From NCBI GenBank assembly GCA_947630775.1, contig CANRIY010000105.1, positions 1 to 5,628 of the forward strand: a DNA stretch of 5,628 nt. Direction: 5' to 3'. The stretch comes from an uncultured Clostridia bacterium (GTDB taxonomy: Bacteria > Bacillota > Clostridia > Christensenellales > Borkfalkiaceae). Shown piece after piece: positions 1 to 4,728 of this stretch. The notes beneath the pieces were generated by a model. The model was not told the DNA's origin and did not search any database. It saw only the letters and a list, made by a program, of their open reading frames with translations. A program made the translations under genes and the position numbers. Positions within the stretch are counted from its first letter, which is position 1. Every line of letters starts with the position of its first letter.

Positions 1-5
1 AGGAG
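1..5 (+). promoter_or_regulatory. Ribosome binding site of the lipoprotein gene
   Basis: AGGAG lies 8 bases before the ATG at 14, ideal Shine-Dalgarno spacing. It fixes the start codon, and a lipoprotein signal peptide begins directly at that ATG. The promoter must lie upstream of the window. Confidence 0.85.
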
Positions 6-13
6 AAAACAAT

Positions 14-3000
14 ATGAAACGCAAATTTTGGACGGTTTTGCTTGCTTTTGCGGCAATCCTCTGCCTCTGTTTCGCTCTCGCCTCCTGCGGCGGCAAGGGA
101 AGCGGCGGAAACAGCAACACCGAACAGGACAGCGGCTCCGATGAAGAGCCCGAAAAGCCCCTTCCCCACGACCATGTCTACGGAGCGGACAATCTTTGTA
201 CCGTCTGTGGCGACAAATGGGAGTATACGGAAGGCCTCGAATTCACACCGAGCGCAGACGGGCAGAGCTTCCTCGTCTCGGGCGCGGGAACGGCGCAGGG
301 CGATATCGTCATCCCCTTCGGCTATCAGGGGAAATTCGTGACGGGGATCGCCGATTCCGCCTTCGCAAACGGCACGCTCACGGGCGTAGAGCTCCCCTCG
401 AGCGTCACCTTCATCGGCAAAAATGCCTTCTTCGGAAGTCACCTTACATATGTCACCATTCCCGCAACGGTTACGGTCATCGGCGACAGCGCATTCGGCG
501 GCTGTGTGCTTCTCATCACAGTGAATATTGCGGACCTTGCGGCATGGTGTAATATCCAATTTGCGAACGGGACTGCCAACCCGCTGTCGCAGGCGCAGCA
601 TCTCGTCGTCGGCGGGGAAGAGGTCACCGAGCTCGTCATCCCGAGGGGCGTGACGAAAGTGAGCGACTATGCTTTCTACGGCTGTGACTTTTTGGAGTCG
701 ATCGTCATTCCGGACAGCGTGACCGTCCTCGGGACGCTGGTATTCGGCGACTTCACCGTAACGATCGTCATCCGCTTTGAGGGGACGGTCGAACAGTGGC
801 AGGAACTCATCGAAGGGCTTCAGCTTTGGGAGAGCGGACAGGGCAATCCCGTGGACTGTGAGAACGGCTCCATTGACAAAAACGGCACCGTCACGCCGAC
901 CCCCGGCGGAGACGGCGGTGATGAAGGCGGCGAAGGCGGCGACGAAGGTGGTGACGAAGGCGGAGACACCCCCGGCGGAGAGCACACGCATACCTACTCC
1001 GAGACATGGTCGTATGACGAGGATTCCCATTGGCATGCCGCGACCTGCCACCCCACCGAGCGCAGTGAAGAGTCGCCTCACACTTACGAAAATGGCGTGT
1101 GCACGGAATGCCATTACGCCCACCAAAATCACGCCTACGACAACGGCGTTTGCACAAAGTGCGGTTTCGCACATCAAAATCACACCTACGAGAACGGCGT
1201 GTGCACAAAGTGCGGTTACGAGCATACTGAGCATACCTACGACAACGGTGTCTGCACGGAGTGCCATTTCGCACATCAAGATCATACCTACGAGAATGGT
1301 GTCTGCACAGAATGCCATTTCGCACATCAGGATCACACTTACGAGAACGGCGTGTGTACGGAGTGCCATTTCGCACATCAAGATCATACCTACGAGAACG
1401 GCGTGTGTACGGAATGCCATTTCGCACATCAGGATCATACCTTTGAGTATTCCGACAAGACCGAGGCAGGGCATACGGAAACGTGCTCCATTTGCGGAAA
1501 ATCCACAGCAGAGGGACATTCCTATAATGAAGGCGTGTGCTCAAAATGCGATTACGAACACGTCGGGCACACCTTTACCGAATATTCTGTAAAGAATGAA
1601 CAAGGTCACACCGGTGCCTGCTCCGTTTGCGGCAAGTCGGTGACGGGTGGACACACCTATGAAAACGGCCGGTGCACCGAATGCGATTACGAGCACGTCG
1701 GGCACACTTTCGCCGAATATTCCGAAAAGACCGAAAGCGGGCACACGGGCACCTGCTCGGTCTGCCATAAGACCGTGACGGAAGAGCACACCTATGAAAA
1801 CGGCGTGTGCTCAAAATGCGATTACGAGCACGTCGGGCACACGTTCGCCGAATATACCGAAAAGAACGACGACGGGCACACGGGCACGTGCTCCGTTTGC
1901 AATAAGGTCGTAACAGGAGAACACTCCTACGACAACGGCGTCTGCACGGAATGTGAGTATGAACATCAAAATCATACCTACAAAAATGGTATGTGTACGG
2001 AATGTCACTATGCGCACCAAGATCACATCTTTACTTATTCCGGCATAACAGACACGGGGCACACGGGTACATGTTCTGTCTGCAAAAAAGTTGTGACGGA
2101 AGGACACACCTACGACAACGGTGTCTGCACAAAGTGCAAGTATGAAATGCACGTCCATACCTACGGGGTGGATAATCGTTGTACGGATTGCGGTAAGGAA
2201 TTACAATATACAAAGACGGGACTGACCTATACCTTGAATAGCGACAAAGAAACATATTCCGTAGCTTGGAATGGAACTACGAATTTGACAGAGGTCGTGA
2301 TCCCATATGGCTATAATAAAAAACCCGTGACCTCAATCGGGAATAATGCGTTCTTGCGTTGTAAACTTAGCAGCATTGAGATTCCCGGTAGCGTAACTTC
2401 AATCGGAAATAATGCGTTTCAGTATTGCTCTTCTCTTAAAAGCGTTGATATTCCCGATTCCGTGATTTCGATCGGGGATAATGCGTTTTGTAATTGCAGT
2501 GTGCTTGATAGCGTTAATATTTCCAACGGCGTGATTTCAATCGGATATCAGGCGTTCTCCAGTTGCAGGTCGCTTACAAGCATAGAGATTCCCAACAGCG
2601 TGACCTCGATCGGAGCTTCTACGTTCTCCGGTTGCAGTTCGCTTGAAAGCGTTAATATTCCCAACAGCGTGACCTCGATCGGAGCTTCTACGTTCTCCGG
2701 TTGCAGTTCGCTTGAAAGCATTGAGATTCCCGACAGCGTGACCTCGATCGGACGCAAGGCGTTCGAATATTGCAGTTTGCTTGCGAATATTAAGATCCTC
2801 GGCTCTGTGACCTCGATCGGAGAAGGTGCGTTCTCATATTGCAAAGCACTTACAAGCATAGAAATTCCCAACAGCGTTACCGCGATCGGAAAACAGGCGT
2901 TCTATAATTGTAGTTTGCTTGAAAGCATAAAGATTCCCGACAGCGTGTACTCGATCGGGGAGGGTGCGTTCTCTGTTTGCAACTTGCTTGAAAGCGTTAC

Positions 3001-4417
3001 AATCGGGAACGGCGTGACCTCGATCGGACGCGAGGCGTTTAAGGATTGCAGTTCGCTTGATAGCGTGACATTTGGCGAGAACGGTCAAAGGATCTCAATC
3101 GAATATCAGGCGTTTTCTGGTTGCAGTTCGCTTACAAGCATAGAAATCCCCAACAGCGTGTTCTCGATTGGAAATAATGTGTTCTATGGTTGCAGTTCGC
3201 TTGCAAGCGTGACAATCGGAAACGGCGCGAACTCGATCGGGAGTAAAGCGTTCTATGGTTGCAGTTCGCTTGCAAGCGTGATCTTTGAAGGTGAGAGTAA
3301 ACTGACCATAATCGGGAAACAGGCGTTCGATGATTGCAGTTCGCTTGCAAGCATTAAGATTCCCGACAGCGTGACTTCAATCGAGGAGTGGACGTTCTCC
3401 GGTTGCAGTTCGCTTGCAAGCGTGACAATCGGGAAAGGCGTGACCTCGATCGGACTCGGGGCGTTCGAATATTGCAGGTTGCTTGCAAGCGTGACCTTTG
3501 AAGGCGAGAGCAAATTGACCTCAATCGGACAGCAGGCATTCAATGGTTGCAGTTCGCTTACAAGTATTAAGATCCCCGAAAGCGTGACCTCGATCGGAAG
3601 CAGTGCCTTTTCGGATTGCAGTGCGCTTGCAAGTATTGAGATCCCCGAGAGCGTGACCTCGATCGGAAGCGGTGCGTTCTCGTATTGTAGCTCACTTGAA
3701 AGTATTGAAGTGGCACTTAACAATCCGGTCTATCATAGCGATGGAAACTGTTTGATCGAGACGGAAAGCAAAACTTTGATTATAGGTTGCAAAACAAGCA
3801 TGATCCCGAACGATGAAAGCGTGACCTCGATTGGAAATAATGCGTTCTCGGGTTGCAGCGCGCTTGCAAGTATCGAGATCCCCGAGAGCGTGACCTCGAT
3901 CGGAAGCTATGCGTTCTCGGGTTGCAGTGCGCTTGCAAGTATTGAGATCCCCGAGAGCGTGACCTCGATCGGAAGCAGTGCGTTCAATAATTGCAGCTCG
4001 ATTGGAAATGTGGTATGGAATGCTGAAAATTGCACAAAAGCGGGAGATTATTCCAATTTTGTATTCAAAGGATGCACGAATTTGAAAACTGCTACATTCG
4101 GAGCGAATGTGCAGAAGATCCCTGCTTATGCATTCGGTGGTTGTAGTTCGCTTGAAAGTATAGAGATTTCCGCAGGCGTGACCACGATTGAATATGGGGC
4201 GTTCCATGGTTGCAACTCGCTTACAAACATTCAATTTATGGGATCCGTGAATGGGTGGAATTTGATTACAAAGGGTTCGGAATGGAATTATAAAACAGGC
4301 GATTACACCATTACCTGCACGGATGGGACGATCGACAAAAGCGGGAATGTTACGAGGAACCCCGCGGCGGCGAATGCTGCACTCTGCCCGCCCGCGGCGT
4401 ACACCGGAAAGGAATAA
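14..4417 (+). CDS. Giant BspA-like leucine-rich-repeat surface lipoprotein with a Cys/His-knuckle array
   Basis: This is a complete 1467-residue secreted lipoprotein. Residues 1-25 are a signal peptide (MKRK, hydrophobic core, lipobox L-A-S-C with Cys25), so it should be anchored to the outer face of the cytoplasmic membrane after signal peptidase II cleavage. A Gly/Ser/acidic linker follows. Module A (about 52-294) has a knuckle (His52, His54, Cys62, Cys65), about five BspA/TpLRR-type (LRR_5-like) repeats and a cap ending near Cys282 and IDKNGTVT. Residues 298-322 are a Gly/Asp/Glu linker. Residues 324-714 carry Cys/His knuckle repeats. Module B (713-1449) repeats the plan of module A with about 26 LRRs and a cap at Cys1435 and IDKSGNVT. 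The last 18 residues (from Pro1450) are Ala/Pro-rich and look added. Proteins of the BspA group can bind host or partner-cell proteins, but no ligand can be named here. The start is set by AGGAG at 1-5. The gene reads open throughout with no frameshift. An adhesin or surface-binding role is inference; the architecture is directly visible. Confidence 0.93.
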   Translation: MKRKFWTVLLAFAAILCLCFALASCGGKGSGGNSNTEQDSGSDEEPEKPLPHDHVYGADNLCTVCGDKWEYTEGLEFTPSADGQSFLVSGAGTAQGDIVIPFGYQGKFVTGIADSAFANGTLTGVELPSSVTFIGKNAFFGSHLTYVTIPATVTVIGDSAFGGCVLLITVNIADLAAWCNIQFANGTANPLSQAQHLVVGGEEVTELVIPRGVTKVSDYAFYGCDFLESIVIPDSVTVLGTLVFGDFTVTIVIRFEGTVEQWQELIEGLQLWESGQGNPVDCENGSIDKNGTVTPTPGGDGGDEGGEGGDEGGDEGGDTPGGEHTHTYSETWSYDEDSHWHAATCHPTERSEESPHTYENGVCTECHYAHQNHAYDNGVCTKCGFAHQNHTYENGVCTKCGYEHTEHTYDNGVCTECHFAHQDHTYENGVCTECHFAHQDHTYENGVCTECHFAHQDHTYENGVCTECHFAHQDHTFEYSDKTEAGHTETCSICGKSTAEGHSYNEGVCSKCDYEHVGHTFTEYSVKNEQGHTGACSVCGKSVTGGHTYENGRCTECDYEHVGHTFAEYSEKTESGHTGTCSVCHKTVTEEHTYENGVCSKCDYEHVGHTFAEYTEKNDDGHTGTCSVCNKVVTGEHSYDNGVCTECEYEHQNHTYKNGMCTECHYAHQDHIFTYSGITDTGHTGTCSVCKKVVTEGHTYDNGVCTKCKYEMHVHTYGVDNRCTDCGKELQYTKTGLTYTLNSDKETYSVAWNGTTNLTEVVIPYGYNKKPVTSIGNNAFLRCKLSSIEIPGSVTSIGNNAFQYCSSLKSVDIPDSVISIGDNAFCNCSVLDSVNISNGVISIGYQAFSSCRSLTSIEIPNSVTSIGASTFSGCSSLESVNIPNSVTSIGASTFSGCSSLESIEIPDSVTSIGRKAFEYCSLLANIKILGSVTSIGEGAFSYCKALTSIEIPNSVTAIGKQAFYNCSLLESIKIPDSVYSIGEGAFSVCNLLESVTIGNGVTSIGREAFKDCSSLDSVTFGENGQRISIEYQAFSGCSSLTSIEIPNSVFSIGNNVFYGCSSLASVTIGNGANSIGSKAFYGCSSLASVIFEGESKLTIIGKQAFDDCSSLASIKIPDSVTSIEEWTFSGCSSLASVTIGKGVTSIGLGAFEYCRLLASVTFEGESKLTSIGQQAFNGCSSLTSIKIPESVTSIGSSAFSDCSALASIEIPESVTSIGSGAFSYCSSLESIEVALNNPVYHSDGNCLIETESKTLIIGCKTSMIPNDESVTSIGNNAFSGCSALASIEIPESVTSIGSYAFSGCSALASIEIPESVTSIGSSAFNNCSSIGNVVWNAENCTKAGDYSNFVFKGCTNLKTATFGANVQKIPAYAFGGCSSLESIEISAGVTTIEYGAFHGCNSLTNIQFMGSVNGWNLITKGSEWNYKTGDYTITCTDGTIDKSGNVTRNPAAANAALCPPAAYTGKE
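167..901 (+). other. Module A: CxxC knuckle, short LRR block and cap (residues 52-296)
   Basis: It opens with H-x-H-x-Y-G-x-D-N-x-C-x-x-C-G (Cys62, Cys65), then a beta-rich stretch leading to IPFGYQGKFVTGI. About five degenerate LRRs follow, with the core pattern IP-x-x-V-T-x-I/L-G-x-x-AF-x-G-C. An irregular insert, DLAAWCNIQFANGTANPL, sits between LRR three and LRR four. It closes with F-E-G-T-V-x-x-W and a Cys282-x-N-G-S-IDK-x-G-x-VT cap. The same opening and closing motifs occur in module B. Base composition here is GC-rich, with codons ending mostly in C or G, like the gap gene. Confidence 0.8.
905..979 (+). repeat. Gly/Asp/Glu low-complexity linker (residues 298-322)
   Basis: About 25 residues consist almost wholly of Gly, Asp and Glu in GGDE/GGE steps, encoded by imperfect GGCGGNGANGAA repeats. 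It is a flexible acidic spacer separating module A from the knuckle array. Slippage-prone DNA of this kind often varies in length between strains. Confidence 0.85.
1046..1075 (+). repeat. Probable REP-like repeat fragment captured in frame
   Basis: Residues 345-354 read CHPTERSEES. From memory, peptides of the type CHPERSEGS are a recurring translation of the widespread REP-like bacterial repeat whose core is TGTCATnnnGAGCGnAGTCGA. The DNA here (TGCCACCCC, then GAGCGCAGTGAAGAGTCG) follows that pattern and sits right after the family motif HWHAATC, where relatives normally continue with different residues. A diverged member of the same repeat family lies in the intergenic region at about 4471-4538 in the opposite orientation. 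The match is by eye and imperfect, so homology is inference. Confidence 0.5.
1079..1435 (+). repeat. Seven tandem 51-bp repeats encoding a 17-residue Cys/His knuckle
   Basis: Seven head-to-tail copies (residues 356-474) have the consensus HTYENGVCTECHFAHQD. Each has one CxxC and three or four His. Copies 1-3 vary after the second Cys (H, G, G) and in the tail (HQN, HQN, HTE); copies 4-7 are almost the same protein. Copies 5, 6 and 7 are identical in protein, yet copies 5 and 6 differ at nine third-codon positions. CxxC plus clustered His suggests small metal-binding (zinc) knuckles on the cell surface. Disulfide bonding is an alternative. Confidence 0.93.
1436..2155 (+). repeat. 44/45-residue double-knuckle repeats (residues 475-714)
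   Basis: Four consecutive units (475-518, 519-563, 564-608, 609-653) are followed by one 17-residue unit (654-670, HTYKNGMCTECHYAHQD) and a fifth long unit (671-714). Each long unit follows HTF-x-E-Y-S-x-K-x-x-x-GHT-x-x-CSVCxK, then H-T/S-Y-x-N-G-V-C-T/S-x-C-x-Y-E-H. It carries two CxxC pairs, and its second half is the 17-residue repeat itself. The long unit is thus a 17-residue knuckle joined to a different CSxC knuckle. Together with the 17-residue block this gives 18 CxxC pairs in about 360 residues. Confidence 0.92.
2588..2725 (+). repeat. Recent 69-bp LRR duplication
   Basis: Two adjacent LRR units (2588-2656 and 2657-2725) are identical over their first 63 bases and differ only in the last six (GTTAAT versus ATTGAG). 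Both encode the unusual IGASTFSGC variant, so the second was copied from the first very recently. Confidence 0.9.
3841..3978 (+). repeat. Second recently copied 69-bp LRR pair
   Basis: Units 3841-3909 and 3910-3978 are nearly identical. They differ at two silent-looking positions (AGC/AGT, ATC/ATT) and at the codon after GGAAGC (TAT versus AGT). Similar IPESVTSIGS units also lie just before the island at about 3570-3710, so this end of the array is strongly homogenised. Confidence 0.85.
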
Positions 4418-4470
4418 GGTGGGCATCATCCCCCCCACCACCGCCTGCGGCGGAGCCTCCCCCCCGCATT

Positions 4471-4538
4471 TGAATGCCGAGATTTCTCGACGGCGGCGCC
4501 CGCGGCGGTTCGCCGCGGGCGCCTTGCTCGAAATGACA
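4471..4538 (+). repeat. REP-like palindromic element with a 13-bp GC hairpin
   Basis: The outer sequences GAGATTTCTCGA and TCGAAATGACA match a repeat core common in many bacterial genomes. CGA at 4488-4490 can pair with TCG at 4528-4530, and ATTT at 4482-4485 with AAAT at 4531-4534. Between them the usual short loop is replaced by a perfect 13-bp inverted repeat, 4495-4507 with 4511-4523, loop GTT. The family assignment is from memory; the palindrome is directly visible. Confidence 0.6.
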
Positions 4539-4570
4539 GGGGTGCGGCGGTCTCGGCGCTCTCCTCGCTG

Positions 4571-4611
4571 CCCCTATTAGGGGAAGTGGCCCGCAGGGCC
4601 CAAGGGGTTTT
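4571..4611 (+). terminator. Possible terminator or repeat hairpin downstream of the lipoprotein gene
   Basis: CCCCT (4571-4575) can pair with AGGGG (4603-4607), which is directly followed by TTTT. Inside it is a GGCCC-GCA-GGGCC stem (4588-4600). CCCCT can instead pair with the nearer AGGGG at 4579-4583, giving a two-state fold. It is the only hairpin plus T-run in the gap, so it may end lipoprotein transcription. The T-run is short, and the sequence also resembles another family of Clostridial intergenic repeats, so a pure repeat is as likely. Confidence 0.35.
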
Positions 4612-4641
4612 GCATGAATTACGGAAATTTCGGAAAAGAAC

Positions 4642-4670
4642 TTGACGGCATAGGAAAATCGTGGTAAAAT
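4642..4670 (+). promoter_or_regulatory. Housekeeping sigma promoter of gap
   Basis: The -35 box TTGACG (4642-4647) and the -10 box TAAAAT (4665-4670) are separated by exactly 17 bases. A TGG directly before the -10 box gives an extended -10. Transcription should start near 4676-4678, leaving a leader of about 50 bases. The near-consensus boxes fit a strongly and constitutively expressed glycolytic gene. Confidence 0.75.
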
Positions 4671-4685
4671 AACCCATGTATCAAA

Positions 4686-4700
4686 GGCGCGGGAAGCGCC
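4686..4700 (+). other. Leader hairpin in the gap 5' UTR
   Basis: GGCGC (4686-4690) pairs with GCGCC (4696-4700) around a GGGAA loop. It lies about 10 bases after the predicted transcription start and 14 bases before the ribosome binding site, leaving that site free. A 5' stem of this kind may stabilise the mRNA; no riboswitch-like fold is evident. Confidence 0.5.
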
Positions 4701-4713
4701 AAAATGAAATATC

Positions 4714-4718
4714 GGAGG
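4714..4718 (+). promoter_or_regulatory. Ribosome binding site of gap
   Basis: GGAGG is followed by 10 bases to the ATG at 4729. This supports that start, as does the immediate Rossmann motif in the protein. Confidence 0.85.
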
Positions 4719-4728
4719 ATGTAACAAC

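Larger units (their letters stand above)
2300..4234 (+). repeat. About 26 tandem BspA/TpLRR leucine-rich repeats, 69-bp period
   Basis: The repeat unit is about 23 residues, with core IPDSVTSIGxxAFSGC followed by SSLxSIE. Most units are exactly 69 bp. Three or more are 25 residues and begin FEGESKLT or FGENGQRIS. One contains a longer island (residues about 1234-1268, with NNPVYHSDGNCLIETES and KTLIIGCKTSMIP), a form I recall from other BspA-like proteins. The array should fold as a curved solenoid with a beta-sheet face built from the SIxIP/SVTIG strands. The last repeats become irregular (WNAENC, FGANVQKIP) before the cap. Confidence 0.95.
2150..4414 (+). other. Module B: CxxC knuckle, long LRR domain, cap and extra tail (residues 713-1467)
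   Basis: It opens with H-V-H-T-Y-G-V-D-N-R-C-T-D-C-G (Cys723, Cys726), matching module A, then a beta-rich segment reaching IPYGYNKKPVTSIG, again matching module A. The LRR domain runs to about residue 1407. The cap F-M-G-S-V-x-x-W with Cys1435-x-D-G-T-IDKSGNVT mirrors the module A cap. The segment from about 2160 to 2330 is clearly more AT-rich (AAT, TAT, GAA codons) than module A, which suggests a different recent history. Confidence 0.8.
4361..4612 (+). repeat. GC-rich mosaic of palindromic, REP-like elements
   Basis: This stretch is far richer in G and C than the AT-leaning sequence on either side and is built of back-to-back inverted repeats. It covers the last 18 codons of the lipoprotein gene (4361-4414) and most of the 311-base intergenic gap. 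Distinct pieces are GGTGGG/CCCACC (4418-4423 with 4434-4439), CCGCC-TGC-GGCGG (4441-4453), the REP-like element around 4471-4538, and the CCCCT/AGGGG element at 4571-4611. Blocks like this are typical of multi-copy non-coding repeats in uncultured Clostridia. Copy number cannot be judged from one window. Confidence 0.65.

Noticed and set aside
1079..1435. CRISPR-like array suggested by seven regular 51-bp repeats
   Set aside because: The units are contiguous with no unique spacers, lie in frame inside a coding sequence and vary at third codon positions; this is a protein repeat.
891..1544. Minus-strand frame of 217 codons, Arg-rich
   Set aside because: Antisense shadow of the same tandem repeats; composition (Arg/Cys/Tyr/His) simply mirrors the knuckle codons.
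777..1592. Long + strand open frame of 271 codons overlapping the knuckle repeats
   Set aside because: It is a shadow frame kept open because the 51-bp and 135-bp repeats are multiples of three; its Arg/Thr/Ile-rich translation has no domain and no good ribosome binding site.
3253..4441. Minus-strand frames of 156 and 249 codons across the LRR array
   Set aside because: Periodic antisense translations of the 69-bp LRR repeats; no independent start signals or recognised domain.
4323..4580. Plus-strand frame of 85 codons at the lipoprotein end
   Set aside because: Overlaps the real gene and the GC-rich repeat block; no ribosome binding site and a low-complexity Arg/Pro/Ala product.
4614..4667. 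Small 17-residue frame beginning ATGAATTACGG upstream of gap
   Set aside because: It has no Shine-Dalgarno site and its DNA contains the -35 and most of the -10 box of the gap promoter, so it would not be on the gap transcript.
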